Positions 1 through 12,552 of a stretch of DNA of 64,000 bases are shown here, piece by piece (the first letter of the stretch is position 1; each line of letters starts with the position of its first letter). The notes under the pieces were generated by a model. It was not told the DNA's origin, made no database searches, and saw nothing but the letters and a program-made list of their open reading frames with translations. Source of the DNA: Athripsodes cinereus (taxonomy: Eukaryota; Arthropoda; Insecta; Trichoptera; Leptoceridae); NCBI GenBank assembly GCA_947579605.1, contig OX388316.1:10481290-10545289 (forward strand), written 5' to 3'. Position numbers and translations under genes: made by a program.

Positions 1-16
1 TTCGAATAATTATTTT

Positions 17-45
17 TTCGAACAATTGTGAATTCGAACAATTGT
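17..45. repeat. Short tandem TTCGAACAATTGT units
   Basis: Two exact copies of a 13-bp unit (TTCGAACAATTGT) lie 3 bp apart at 17-29 and 33-45, with degenerate copies on either side. There is no coding potential. It looks like local slippage or a fragment of a satellite-like repeat. Confidence 0.5.
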
Positions 46-75
46 ATTTCGAAGAATTTTCATGTAATCACTATA

Positions 76-131
76 TTAAACCACCACGGCATATCCCATA
101 AGAGGAATAGCCAGGAGACTAACTGCATCAC
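76..131 (-). repeat. Fragment of a dispersed 170-bp repeat (family P)
   Basis: Read on the minus strand this gives the 3' part of a repeat that recurs several times in the window: CAGTTAGTCTCCTGGCTA followed by CTTATGGGATATGCCGTGG. Fuller copies lie at 31335-31508 and 60311-60468. The family has no evident tRNA boxes, terminal inverted repeats or ORF. I do not recognise it. Confidence 0.5.
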
Positions 132-1250
132 TCAGGATAAGTGATATCAAGGAAAATCAAATATACAATCGTTTGGTTTACACAAAAGCAAAGCTCGTTA
201 ACGGAGTCAACGGTTTGCAGGTCACCAATGGTTCACCCTAGTACCTAATGATTTATTTTTAATCATGAATTCAAATCAAATTTTATATAATATTTCACAC
301 ATATAAGAGGAATAATAATAAAATAAATTTGACTGTTATTATTATGATTCACCTTAATTATGCTTAACAAACATGAATTATTCAACAACGTAACGATTAA
401 TTATAAAATATACATTCATCCATAATCAATGAACAATTTACGGATGCCAACAAATAATAATAATAATAACACATCGTTATAACTATAACAATATATGCAC
501 ATAACAATATAAATATTTTCACTAGATTAAGTACATACCTTCTCAACGAGTACAATATTGCGATACTCGATATCATAAAATCAACAACGGAAATATGAAC
601 GGAATAATATCAATCGACTTAACCACCAATTAGTGGAATCAGTCGCAATCCTCAACACGGTAATTGAATACATTTAATATTTACATTCATATGCAGAACT
701 TCCCGATGATATGTATAATACACTACTTTGTACGTTAACTTGTGAGCCATTTATTGTAAGACAATAGTAAATTTCAATACTGTTGCTAACACATCACACA
801 GTTGTTGGTGACACAAGAATAATTGATTGATGGAGGAAGTTTAATTAGAACTTAATGAATTATTTGAATAAGGTATATTTTAACAAAATATGGCGCAAAA
901 TATTAGAGCTTAATATTAAATTTAAAGAAAAACTGCACTGACAACAATTTGACGAAATAACCTGTAAAGTTCGATTTGATTGTCCGGATTGGTCATCCTA
1001 GACAAGAATATTTTTTAAATAGGTGGCAACAAAAAAATTCCACTGTTTGCATGTTACCAGATCGAGGCAAGAAACCAGTACATCGGGGACTGCCTCATAG
1101 TAAATTATATAAAGATATATAAATAACTTAAATGCGGAGCTTTAACACAAAGATAACTTCATGTATAGGTCCTTACGTAAAATGGTAAAGTGCCGTTTAT
1201 TGATATAAATAAAAGTAATTATTTCGTATAAACTTACCAATTTTGTATTC
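132..1250. other. AT-rich non-coding DNA
   Basis: I see no ORF, RNA gene or clear element here. There are AT-rich stretches and short (AAT)n runs near 455-470. Confidence 0.5.
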
Positions 1251-1267
1251 ATATTGTTGTTTTTTCA

Positions 1268-2809
1268 GAATATGACGTAGAAAATAATGGAGATGACATC
1301 TTAAGAAGTGAATTTGATATTGCATTAGCAAAGTTGAAAGACGGCAAAGCACCAGGTATTGACCTGATTCCATCAGAGCTGCTTAAATGCGCAGGAAAAG
1401 GCATGCTTGATACATTGTATAAGCTTGTCTGCAAAATATACAACACAGGAGAGATACCTGAGGACTTTGCCAAATGTCTGATACGAGCGCTTCCTAAGAA
1501 AGCAGGCACGACAAAGTGTGAACAACACAGAACCTTAAGCATGATATCACACGCTTCTAAGATACTCACCAACATTATAATGAAAAGGGCGGAAAATAAA
1601 ATCAACGAAACACTTTCAGAAGATCAATTTGGATTCCGCAAAGAGACAGGCACAAGAGATGCAATCCTGAGTCTCAGACTTACTCTAGAAAAGAGAATAA
1701 CAATTAATAAAAACACATATATAGCATTCATCGACCTTGAAAAAGCATTCGATAAAGTAGAATGGGAACAACTTTTTAACACCCTCAACCAGATAGGAAT
1801 GAGTTATAAGGATAGAAGAGCAATCTGGAGCTTATACAAGAACGAAATGGCTGTGATTAAAAGCGGAGAGAGCTGTGCAGAAGCAAGGGTCGAACAAGGC
1901 GTAAGACAAGGATGCTCAATGTCGCCAGCTCTCTTTAACTGCTATATACAGCGAGCCATTGATGAACTGAGAGAAGAAATGAAGAACTGGACAGGAGTAA
2001 AAATAAATGGGAAAAAGGTCGACATGATAAGATATGCTGACGACATAGCACTGCTCGCAGACTCCGAGATGGAGCTGAACGAAGCTTTAGGAAAATTGGA
2101 AAGTATACTGTTGTCAAAGTACAACATGAAAATAAATAAAGAAAAAACAAAATGTATGGTCGTTGGAAGAGAGGAAGCGACTGCGAACATTGCATTAAAT
2201 GGAGTGAGCATCAAACAAGTAAGTGAATTCGTGTACCTGGGCAGCAGAATAAACCAGGATGGACGCTCCAAAGCAGAAATTGTAAGCAGAATAAACCAGG
2301 CAAGGATTGCCTTCAACAAAAAATCGAAGATATTGGAATCCCCAAATATCGACTTAAGCGTAAGGAAGAACCTTACTAAAGCCTTTGTATGGAGCATTCT
2401 GCTTTATGGTTGTGAGACATGGACCATCAGCAAGAGTGAAAATGGACGGTTGGCGGCCTTTGAGATGTGGTGCTACAGACGCATGCTTAAGATCCATTGG
2501 TCGGAGCACGTCGAAAACGAAGAAGTCTTAACCAGGGTAGGCGAAAAAAGGCAACTCCTTAAGAGAATCAGCCAACAACGAGCTAACTGGATTGGCCACA
2601 ACATCAGGCACCCAGGACTACTCATCGCCATCGCGGAGGGTAAGACCGAGGGAACAAATGGCAGAGGCCGACCAAGAGACGCATATATGGACCAACTGAA
2701 GAGGGACATGAACTGTGGCTCATACGTAGAGCTTAAAAGACTGGCTGAGAATAGGGAGGAATGGAGAAGAAAAACCAAACTCGTTGCAGACCAATCCAAT
2801 GGATTGTAA
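1268..2809 (+). CDS. LINE reverse transcriptase (RTE-like), N-terminus missing
   Basis: The frame is open for 513 codons from the element's 5' junction to TAA; the endonuclease half and true start are missing because of 5' truncation, and no authentic ATG can be assigned. Reverse transcriptase blocks appear in order: KAPGIDLIP, QFGFRK, AFIDLEKAFDKVEW, GVRQGCSMSPALFN and the catalytic box IRYADDIALLAD (Y at about residue 256). After the thumb come LYGCETW, FEMWCYRRML and GRGRPRDAYMDQL, a C-terminal arrangement common in insect RTE-type endonuclease-reverse transcriptases. There are no stops or frameshifts within the retained part, so the insertion is fairly young. The product would copy its own RNA at a nicked chromosomal site, but this copy cannot move alone without an endonuclease. 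The clade call is by motif style; another LINE clade is possible. Confidence 0.85.
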   Translation, partial: EYDVENNGDDILRSEFDIALAKLKDGKAPGIDLIPSELLKCAGKGMLDTLYKLVCKIYNTGEIPEDFAKCLIRALPKKAGTTKCEQHRTLSMISHASKILTNIIMKRAENKINETLSEDQFGFRKETGTRDAILSLRLTLEKRITINKNTYIAFIDLEKAFDKVEWEQLFNTLNQIGMSYKDRRAIWSLYKNEMAVIKSGESCAEARVEQGVRQGCSMSPALFNCYIQRAIDELREEMKNWTGVKINGKKVDMIRYADDIALLADSEMELNEALGKLESILLSKYNMKINKEKTKCMVVGREEATANIALNGVSIKQVSEFVYLGSRINQDGRSKAEIVSRINQARIAFNKKSKILESPNIDLSVRKNLTKAFVWSILLYGCETWTISKSENGRLAAFEMWCYRRMLKIHWSEHVENEEVLTRVGEKRQLLKRISQQRANWIGHNIRHPGLLIAIAEGKTEGTNGRGRPRDAYMDQLKRDMNCGSYVELKRLAENREEWRRKTKLVADQSNGL

Positions 2810-2821
2810 CTAAATATATAT
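1268..2821 (+). mobile_element. 5'-truncated RTE-like LINE with 17-bp target duplication
   Basis: The insertion is bracketed by the same 17-bp word, ATATTGTTGTTTTTTCA, at 1251-1267 and 2822-2838, which defines its ends. It begins abruptly inside the reverse transcriptase ORF, as expected for incomplete target-primed reverse transcription. It ends only about 12 bp after the stop codon in a short (TA)n tail. A very short 3' UTR with a microsatellite tail is typical of the RTE clade. A second copy on the minus strand (16874-17616) has the same 3' end. Confidence 0.85.
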
Positions 2822-2838
2822 ATATTGTTGTTTTTTCA

Positions 2839-5800
2839 CTTTGTAAAATAAAGTGCATTATTAATAATATGCCAAAGTACTCAAATAATTTATTCAGAAA
2901 TTGATGTAACAAATGACAAATAAGTAATTGAAAACGATCAATGTATTGGTTAATGGTAAGATATCTTATAATGGAAGATAATCCTCAAATTATTAATTAA
3001 TAATATGATAGAAACACTCAGTCATAATAATATGGGCACGTTATAGATAATACAGGTAATTTAATATCTATGGACATTTCTCGTTAATATTATATTACAA
3101 TCAAATATGATGACATCCGAAGCACTTAGGTAAATCCATTTACAGAAGATGTCGTGATGAGAGGTATGGATAGTTATTAATTAAATACTATTGTCTTTAT
3201 AATATAAGAAAACGCATTAATTAACTAAATAAGACTGCAGTTACGGTGTGAAAAAAATCATAACTATTTTTACATTTCTGTATGCCATAGCAAAACTACA
3301 GTGTCATGAGAAACCCAGTTTTTTCAACAAATTTACAGCTGCATCTCACATGTTCGTTAACGTGATATTGAATCAATGAATGTGGATAATAACTATTTAT
3401 CATATATCTCTATTATTTCACTGACATAATTATAATGATAAATCATTTTTTCACCCCGAAACATGTGAATATTCAAATTAAAAATAAGTACCTACTTACT
3501 TCAGTAAAACTTTAATCACCAAATGCCGACTTATAGAGAAAGTTCATGGAAATTATTTTGAATTTATCACAAAAGGTTATGTATCTCAAGACAATATCGG
3601 GTAAACAAAGAGTATGAATAGAGAATATAAATCATATTTTACACAGCAACATATATTTATATCAGTTTAAAAATATATAAGTCGAATCTCACAGAGCGGT
3701 CCTGTTACATTATTCAAAATATACACGTGACTTGTGTTATATTATTTATGAGAGAATATACCGGTGCGCAGTGTCATGGAGAAATAAGATAGATTGAAGA
3801 ATTTTGAACAATTGGTTGAAACCGAGTAGAGCAATAAAATATACAAACCTATACAAAACTTGATACAAAATACAATATTATGTACGCTTGTTATTTCTCA
3901 TTTTATTCTATTATCATTCTACAGATTGCGAGACTTAGTCAATACTTTTTATTGGGGAGTGATCTTTAAAACGGGAATTTAAATTCTACAAGTCGAGATA
4001 ATCAAACTAGTAATCGTACAAGAATGGAAATTTCAACGAAATTTATTATTAAAAATAATAAAAAGGTTGCAATGACCTTTTAATGGCAAAGGTGCAGGAT
4101 TTGTTTATGTAAATTATACCGAACTAGTCCCTTTAAAGGTTTACTTTCCATGCGAGTCGAATAGATTCATTGTAATGTGATGACAAGACATTACGTATTT
4201 TGATTTCGGTCGTCAACTGTTTCACAATGGTGTTCTTGTCTTTACGGCTTCAGCAGAGAAATGCTCAAAGCTATTGTACACAACAATGGAAATACTATTA
4301 AGTATAAGAAGTACCTTATTCTGATTGCGTAAATCATTTACTATCTCTCTTCAACTATGAATAAATTACATAAATTTTTACGATGCTTTATGTTCAAGAC
4401 TGCACATTAAAATAAAATGATTTTGCGAGTGTACCGGTCTAAGCACACTCTTTTGTGTACTTTCAAATACTTATGTCATGCAAAATAATGAAGGCATTTA
4501 TTATTTACAATAGCAATATAATTTAAAATAAATCATGCTAAGCATCTCTAGCAACGGTGACGATAGAAATATTAAAAAAATGATTATTTGGATGGCCTAA
4601 GACAGAATTACATCCATAAAAAAGAGTAATAACATTAAATTTTTGCTAGTTTTTAAGACTTTAACAGCCACAAGCGAAGTTTATTAATGTAACAAAATAT
4701 TAAGATGACAAAGATTTTCACAACAATGGAATTTACCAAATATCTACCTACTCACTTAAAAATTATTTTTTTGCACGTAAAATATCTCAAAACGACTCTC
4801 TGGAGAACATCAGGTTGTGAAGCGCAAGACGAAAGACAACAATAAAGCACTCCAAAGGGAGAACGAAAAACAATTTCAACGCGAGAATTGCTCCTATAAA
4901 TTGGTCTCAAATATCCATGGTAAAATATTTTTAGACAATGTACGTTGTATCAAGAAGTTTCTTCCCAGTTCCTTTTACTTCAATATTCTTCAAAGCATAT
5001 TTCTTCGTTATCAATTTAATAAATTTATTGATTAGATCCTTTTTGATGTCAAATAAAATACGTGTTCCCATTAAGTTTTTCAATCGATTATTGTCTGTCA
5101 AGTATTAGCTACGAAATTATGATTAATTTTACAGCGCTGTAAAAATACCCATATTCCGTCAATATCTGGTTTTATACACAGAAAAGTATACTAAATCAAT
5201 AAATAATTCAGATAACTAGATATAAGCCATGAATAAGGGTTAACTTTATCGTCAATGTTGATCAACAACTATGACATACATCACAAAAACCTATCAATAA
5301 ATAATAAATACCTACATACCTGCTCCATAATTCAAGACTATTATATACTTATTCGATTGTTTCATATTTGTGAGGGAGTTTATTTTTATAAAATAAGTGA
5401 AAACTTCATATTCTGTCACTTTTTACCTGTAATATTCGATTTGTCATTGCTGTATGTTGGCTATGAATTTTGTAATGAATGAATGTAATAGTGGTTGTAT
5501 ATTTTCAGGAGCAAATGAATGTTCAAGGTACCTATAGACTCGTAGAGTATCACAATAATTGTAGCATATAATTATTATAGCAGGTCCAATCCATAACCTT
5601 TCAGTGTGGGTTTAAAGCTATCGGTTCCATTTATCACTTTAAATGATTGACACTCAGGTCAGGTGATACGTTCAGTAATTAACGCCATGATCGAGTTATA
5701 GATTGGAATTATTATTTTTACGACAGCAGTAAAAGCCCATTGTCACTACTGAATATTAAAATTTACAAACGAAAATGTCACTTCTTTTTCATTTTCAATC

Positions 5801-6752
5801 AGTCAGTTATGTACTCTGTGGTTTAACTCCAATACTTTATTAATTGTTAACCTAAAACAATGGAGTAATGTTAAAATATTTCTCTCGAATATTCTCAAAT
5901 TTACGGCATAGTTAACACATTATTAATCATGTTAATGTAGTTAAAAAATAATTCTTGTATTATACCGCAGTCAATACAATGAATAAAATACATTTAATGT
6001 TATTACAATAACATCAAATTTTATAAGAATGACTTTAATATTCTGCAGGTAAGAATATATATCTACCTGTGAAATAATATAAAATATATACACAGCCGAT
6101 TAAATTTTATTTTAGAGGAGAAATCCAAACAAAAAGAATTTCGAATAAAAAATTTATGACTTTTCCAAGAACAAAGAAATTTTGATGCCTAACAAAGTAT
6201 ACAAAATAACAAACATTAGCGTCTCCTACTTACATACATCTATCTGTATGTACACATGGTACATTTTCATGTAAAAAACCTTTCTATCCTAAGTTATTCA
6301 CACGAAAAATCAAGAGAACCCAAAATGTACATTATTATGTAAGGTGAAAAAGTAAAGAACAACTAAAAAATAAACGATTTGGGATCAAAGAAATCAGGTA
6401 AAAAGAAAAAAAGCTTCTTGATAAACTAAAACAATTGCCATTCATGATTTATATTTTCCGTACAAAATATAGTTACTTGGGTGGGTGTGGATACATTTAC
6501 ATTTCTTCAGAAAGGATGAATTAAACTTGAAAGTGAAAGATACATTTTATTGTTTATACGAGTTAAGTTTAAAAAATCTACTCATGGATACCATACGAGA
6601 TGTCAATAGTAATGAAGAAATATTACTATGGGTGTTATTATAAATGTAAATTACTTTATGAAAAGTTTAAATAAACCGATAATGAAAATCAGCTGATCGG
6701 TAATAATGAGTACAATAATTGTAAATTATTTATTTTATAAATATTCAATAAT
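2839..6752. other. AT-rich non-coding DNA
   Basis: This is about 3.9 kb without a supported gene. The short open frames at 4817-5035 and 5255-5482 have AT-driven composition, no recognisable domain and no splice context. I saw no SINE boxes or clear inverted repeats. Confidence 0.5.
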
Positions 6753-7280
6753 GTGGTGTTCTCACTTTGGCGAATATCGCCAGGACAGCCAAATATCGCC
6801 AGCCATTTGAACCGTGTGAACAAAATGACAGCTAGTCTGAAACGATAAAAACCAGTAGAAACGATATCGTCTCGAGTTGACCACCTTCCAACTTTCTCGG
6901 CCGATTGAACGATTTGCGCATGCGCAGATATGCGCGGCGTTCGTATCTATGGTAAAAGCTTTATAACCTATAAATTTTATAATGTTTCCCGCTTCGTGAC
7001 AGCTGTTATCTTTTTTGTTGGTTTGTGGCGTTTGTTTCCTTAATTAAAAGACGCCTTATAACCTCTACTCGACTAAAAATAAACACTTCGCGATCTCCAT
7101 CTCGACGTCCGCCATTTTGAAAACAGTGTCAAAATCAAAGCGCATCTGACAGATCGTTTCTAAATCGGTGGACTGTGTGAACAGGTGTGACGATCAATGG
7201 GCGTACGGCGAATTTTGTTTTTTCGCCTGACGTTATATTTTGAAATTCGCCTGGCGATATTCGCCAAATGTGAACACCCC
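6753..7280. mobile_element. Non-autonomous DNA element with about 30-bp terminal inverted repeats
   Basis: The left end reads GTGGTGTTCTCACTTTGGCG and continues into AATATCGCCAGG. The reverse complement of the right end is GGGGTGTTCACATTTGGCGA, continuing into ATATCGCCAGG. The ends thus pair over about 30 bp with few differences. The roughly 530-bp interior has no ORF and is visibly richer in CG and GC than its surroundings. I found no convincing target duplication, so the superfamily is not assigned. The interior carries the palindrome TGCGCATGCGCA (6915-6926) and GTCCGCCATTTTGA (7107-7120), both promoter-type motifs. Confidence 0.7.
6915..6926. promoter_or_regulatory. NRF-1-like palindrome TGCGCATGCGCA
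   Basis: A perfect 12-bp palindrome matches the known NRF-1 (Ewg in flies) binding consensus. It sits inside the inverted-repeat element and about 190 bp from a YY1-like CCGCCATTTTG word. Whether it binds anything is inference. Confidence 0.3.
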
Positions 7281-7344
7281 ATAAACAACATTGTTGCCTT
7301 TACGTTCATAATAAATTAAGGAAAGTTTTTATGATACTTGAGAT

Positions 7345-7475
7345 AAATAAATACGCCGTATCCCAATTGGGGTAGGCAGAGAGTACGGAACGCTATAAAG
7401 ATTTATCCCCTCGTACTTCTTTTACTTCCTCCACATTCATATTTATATTTCTTATACTTGCATGCTGATTTCTCG
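7345..7475. repeat. Probable degraded repeat (3' UTR-like block)
   Basis: The block around CCCAATTGGGGTAGGCAGAG resembles repeat 3' ends I associate with lepidopteran genomes. It has no boundaries, tail or duplication that I can define. This is weak support from pattern memory only. Confidence 0.25.
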
Positions 7476-9490
7476 TACTCAACACGCGTTTATACACTGA
7501 GATTTAAAAATATATAATTTGATAAGGAATAAAGTGGAATGACCATATATATTATGATGTATTATATTACAAAGAGTTTAAGGTACCTGAAGAGATCAAG
7601 ATCAGTAGGTATAGATAAGATGGAGGTCAGAAGGACCGAAGGTTGGGTGCGTTAACAATATCATGTACACGAGTATTGTGTCCGTATAATTTGATAACAT
7701 TATATACATCCTTAGATATATGAATGACAAAGGATAACGGTGGTAGCAGTAGGAGAATATAGTATCTGGTGACAACCATCTTAAAGTAGGCGTTTGGACA
7801 TGGGGCATGTAAGAAAAAAAAATATATATAGTAAGAATGTGGAAAAAATCAACCCGAATCATAAGTGATAAAAAAATATGAATTGTTCATCTTGACGTTC
7901 TAATGTTGAACGTGATGTTCTGCTAATATATGAATAAATTACGTTTTAATAATGCATGACACGTACACGAAAATAGTAAACGTCGTAAAGTGAATGTATC
8001 TAGTTGTTTTGAACACGTCTTTTTACAATTCTATTTCTCTAATCAATAAGAGAAAAAGTATGTTTAACACAATATTTTTTATAAATTATAATATTTAAAA
8101 TTATATGATCGGTTAAAGATTTGTTTGTTGGATATTCCAATGTACGCCTAAGAAGGTTTGTAGGTCAATTTTATAAAAAAAAGATGTACCTAATTGGTTT
8201 ATGTTCGACAAGAAACATACAAAACAAGATCATATCAATAAAAGGGAAAATTGCTTTACCCTTTTCAGTGACAGTGAACCATATCTGAAGCTTTTCTCAT
8301 TTCCTAGATGAATATATGCGGTTAAAACCCACGTCAGCTATCTTAAAACGATATGTGGAATACGCAACCTTATTACAAATATTAAAAATCATTAGCAATA
8401 TATCCTGATAAAATTCAACTTATTCATGAAAAAATTTGAAACTTGAAAAAATATACCAATTTAAAGTTGATATCTATTTATCAATAAACCTAGCAGTTGT
8501 TTAAAGTAGTAACATTTACGTTGTGCAAAAAAGTGAAAGCGAAGTTCAAAAATCGTTTTTATTATCATTCTGATATACCATATTGTTTACATAGTATTTT
8601 ATTTCCTACTTGATATAAAAATTATCGTTCACAAGCATGTTCACATATGTAACATAGGTAATATTGAGTAAAGCAAATGTGCACAGAATATTATTGTTCC
8701 AAAAAACAACACGTGAAATGTTTTTATAACTAATTAGACATGAACCTTGCATCATCGTCTGGCAATAAATAAAAGTAAAAATATGAATTAAAATATAAAT
8801 TATACATCACTCTGTATATATATTAACAAGTCTTATGCTTTATGACAATAGTCATAATATGGCGCCCTTGAGGTCATCATATTATGAGTAAACGTCGCCC
8901 TACAATCTGATCTATACATAAGCGTTTACGATTTCAGAAATGTGCAACTAATGTACAACGGAACTTTGTAAGGTATTTAAGTTATAATATGCTACACATA
9001 ATGGAAATAAACATTTCCTTCAGAACAAATTATTTATTTCATAAATATGAGCTATATAAATCAGAGTTTGCTTGTAACAAATTGTAAGTTCAATTTCGGT
9101 TGAGTAAATTGTATCGTGGGATATTTGAAAATCTTATTTGTAAATCACAAGACACAAAATTGCTTTTACAAAGTGTGCTGGGTTAAAGTACTCTTAACGC
9201 TAACAGAAAACAAGAGAGTAGGTATTCAATATTATTTATCAACGATTCCGCTAAAGACGGCAGTATGGATGGCACAAGCAATGTAAACATGTTTCATAAA
9301 AGATAACAACATGATGAATACAATGCTTTGTATTTGAAAGAAAATAACTTATAAATAAGCATACGACTAATTTTCAGGCCCCAGTAAATGTTTGTACTAG
9401 TTGACATATTTACTGTGGAGATATTGGTACGAACATGTCCAAAGGATGAACAATATCAGAATCTGAAATATTGTCATACATAGACCACCT
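7476..9490. other. AT-rich non-coding DNA
   Basis: No supported gene. The minus-strand frame at 7602-7862 encodes a low-complexity hydrophobic peptide with no family resemblance and is treated as chance. Confidence 0.45.
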
Positions 9491-9496
9491 GAGGGA

Positions 9497-9556
9497 CGGC
9501 GCCAACCAGGAAGACCCGCAAAACGATGGAAAGACAGCTGGGCTTCCATATTATAA
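9497..9556 (+). pseudogene. LINE reverse transcriptase C-terminal scrap
   Basis: A short frame reads RRQPGRPAKRWKDSW and then reaches a stop. A basic GRP-x-x-RW-x-D segment is the usual tail of RTE-type and related insect reverse transcriptases. Only about 20 residues survive, with no recognisable upstream domain, so this is a fossil fragment. Confidence 0.45.
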
Positions 9557-9894
9557 GATGGTCTTCGTACATGAACAAACCTTTGGGTCTAATATAGTAC
9601 TGAATTTCGAACGAAACGTCATTTAGATATATTCTTACATACTTCTTGGATTAATTTTCGATAAATAAATAATTAACGAAATGTATTATTATCAGTTGAT
9701 TCTCGGCTTGTAAATGTTGAATACGTGTAATGTCAACATCGAAGATAAAGGTATACATATCATTGTCATGACTGTCATCCCGAAGCGAAAGTAGAAAGCC
9801 TCACAGGAAGACCCAAACCTTACAAAGAGATAATATATCTAAATAATACTGTTTATATTATCACACTAACAATGAATAGCTACAATAGTTATCT

Positions 9895-10045
9895 GAGCCC
9901 GTAGACAATTTGTACTTGGCGATCGCCTACAAACGAATTTTCGTCAATAACTGCAACAATAACGCATAATTATACGGTACGTGTAGGTAGATTGTCGAAA
10001 AGTTCGCCAGTAGACGATCGCTAAGTACAAATTGTCTACGGGCTC
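9895..10045. mobile_element. 151-bp MITE
   Basis: The left terminus GAGCCCGTAGACAATTTGTA is the exact reverse complement of the right terminus. The pairing extends, with small differences, to the GCGATCG word on each side, giving arms of about 30 bp around a loop of about 90 bp. No ORF fits. I do not see a clear target duplication, so the superfamily is unassigned. Confidence 0.8.
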
Positions 10046-10894
10046 TGGATATACTATATTTGGCCTTTATAATACCAAGTCTAAATATAACAGGCTTATG
10101 TAGGCTTGCTTTATTATTTCATACTTCCAGAGAAGTAAATGTTGAGAATAAACTAGAATTTTGCAAACAAATTGTGAATAATCAAAGTATGTGATCACAA
10201 TCAATGATAATTTATTTAACTTTTCTAGTTTTATTTGAAGTTGCTATTTTTCCTGCAACTTCACGTTTAAAATAAATTACATATTTAACAAATAGACCTT
10301 TTAAGATTGCTTGATTGATTTTAAACCCGATTGTCATAACTTTCTTCTTGTAAGTGTGCATGACTGCTTACTGATGCCAAAAACATGTGATATTGATATC
10401 ATGAATAAAAAAATACTGGTGAATTCTCATTCGATTACATCTCTTAAGTTTTGTAGTGTTAACATAGAAAACAATACAAAACATCTAACGCAAACACCCT
10501 CCCACGTTCATCTCGCAGCTGTCACACATATTCCTTTTCTCTATTCAGAGACAACCCCTGATGATTCTCTGGCTGTGGCTTTAACGTGCAAAAGGAATAA
10601 AGGAGAAGCTGAGATACAAAGACAATATATGAATTGTATACTCGTCAGTGTCATTCGCATTACACGGAACGTTTACGAGTTATACATTTTAGTAATAAAA
10701 TGTATGTAACAAAAGGGTAAGTAATTGATAAAAAATTGAACTGAGTTATTTTATGCAAGTAAATACGTAGTAATAAAAACATTAAAAAATAAATATACAT
10801 ACTGTGAGATGAAGATCACATATTTTATTATACCGCTATGAACAACAAATTAATTTAACGATGTATCAGTCTCTTGAAAAGATAGCATATCTAC

Positions 10895-10941
10895 CTACTA
10901 TACGACTACTATGCCATCACGGCGTAGTAGTGGTATAGTAG
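10895..10941. repeat. Hairpin with 21-bp arms and 5-nt loop
   Basis: CTACTATACGACTACTATGCC at 10895-10915 pairs with 10921-10941 apart from two mismatches. The right arm runs straight into a segment resembling family P (a TGCTTTGCTATTGTGGGAG-type stretch, to about 10976), so the hairpin may be an inverted family P end. Confidence 0.6.
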
Positions 10942-11254
10942 TATGCTTTGCTATTGTGGGAGACACCATGATAGGATGAATGGATGGATTAAATATTTAA
11001 AAAAAAAATTATTTTGCCATTGTGATTGTAATAATTTGGAACAACTGTGAAAGTTCATTTCAACAAAATTAAAACAAATTTAAAATAAAATACTGTATTA
11101 TTTTCAGTATGAACTATAGTTGACAAGGAGGCCTTTTGGGTAGCCAATCGTCATAAATATATATGTTTACTCCGTGTTTTTTTATCTCTCTTTTTTTCCA
11201 AATTGCCTTAGATTTTTGTTTTTTTTTCATATGTTTTAATTTAAGTTAATACTT

Positions 11255-11390
11255 TTGGGTTAGTTGGAAGAGATCGCGCCTTTGCGATAAACTCGCCCTC
11301 TGTATATTGATTGTATTTAATTTGAATGTATACCTTTTATGTAATTGTTTGTAATCAATGTACAGTAAAGAATGAATAAATAAAAATAAG
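11255..11390 (+). mobile_element. 3' end of a Jockey/CR1-like LINE
   Basis: The stretch around TTAGTTGGAAGAGATCGC and GATAAACTCGCC ends in GTACAGTAAAGAATGAATAA followed by AT-rich repeats. The same 3' UTR words occur in reverse orientation near 29870-29935 behind a reverse transcriptase pseudogene, and more weakly at 12553-12700 and 63215-63255. This is a severely 5'-truncated copy with no coding part left. Confidence 0.6.
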
Positions 11391-12552
11391 TGAGTGTTTA
11401 TTAAAAACTAAGTTTTTAATATAAGCTGACTGATGTTCCTGAGTCAAATATTGTTCGGAGGAAAGTAATGCAGTATTTTATTTAAAATTTATTTTAATTT
11501 TATATTTTGCCATACCTAATAAATATACACATCTACGTATCACTAAGTAATTGGTGGAATACTGTATAACCACTTTGCTGTAAAACGAGCCACTGAATAT
11601 TTAATAGAGTAATTAACCGAAACAGAGAAGAGAACACGTGTCTGAAGAAATTTCGCGAGTAATTAAAAGTTTCATTTACTTGATAATAATGATAACAAGT
11701 ATAATGCCGTCAGCACGAAAACCGAGAAGAATTGATGAGAGTGCACCTTTCAAAATACAATAATTTATTCAATAAAAGTAATTATAAGTTAAGGTACACG
11801 AAAAAAGGTAAACAATAATTTGAAATGACATTTTATTGGATGAATAAAATTATAGATATTTCATTTTAATAATACTTAATATTATTTCACGAAATATCTA
11901 GGATTATTTAGTAAAAATAGCAATTAAAAAGCAACAATTTTAAGAGATTAAAGAATATCAGTAAGCAATTTTAAAATCCTTATTTTAAAAAATATTTTAC
12001 GATATCGTGTTAAAATAAAAGTTCAAGTGAGGAGCGCGGCTTCCTGAGTTTAATTACTTCCTTTCTGTCGAGGTATAAAGGTCAAGTGCGGGATGAGTAA
12101 TGAAACAAGTGATTTGGATAAATCACAAGTGTGAAAGAGAGAGCAAATAATATTTACTCCGGTATTATAATAATGGAATGATTTGTGGTTACCTAAATTG
12201 CAAACATTTTCAAAAGAACTTCATTGTTCAACTCTCCAAAACGGGTAAGAGTAAAAGGGAGGGATTTAATTAAAATGGTTGCTTCAGAATGGCAATGCAA
12301 AGGTACCTATTACCAACTTACAAAATAATCTTCAAAATACTCATACCTCGGTGAATAAAAAATGCTAAGTAATTAAAAGCTTTGTTCATATCGAAGAGGT
12401 GAGAACATATAATATAATACATACATTCAAAAACCCCATTTAAGTTATCAACAACAACATACCAAAATCCAGAGATAACACACATTTTAATCATACATTA
12501 AACATTAACAATATATTCCAACGTTAAATATTATAGGTATATACACTACAAT
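11391..12552. other. AT-rich non-coding DNA
   Basis: I see no gene or bounded element here. A slightly more GC-rich patch lies at about 12030-12095. Confidence 0.4.

Noticed and set aside
10311..10709. 132-codon plus-strand frame
   Set aside because: The peptide has no recognisable family and starts from a non-ATG triplet. It is not supported as a gene.
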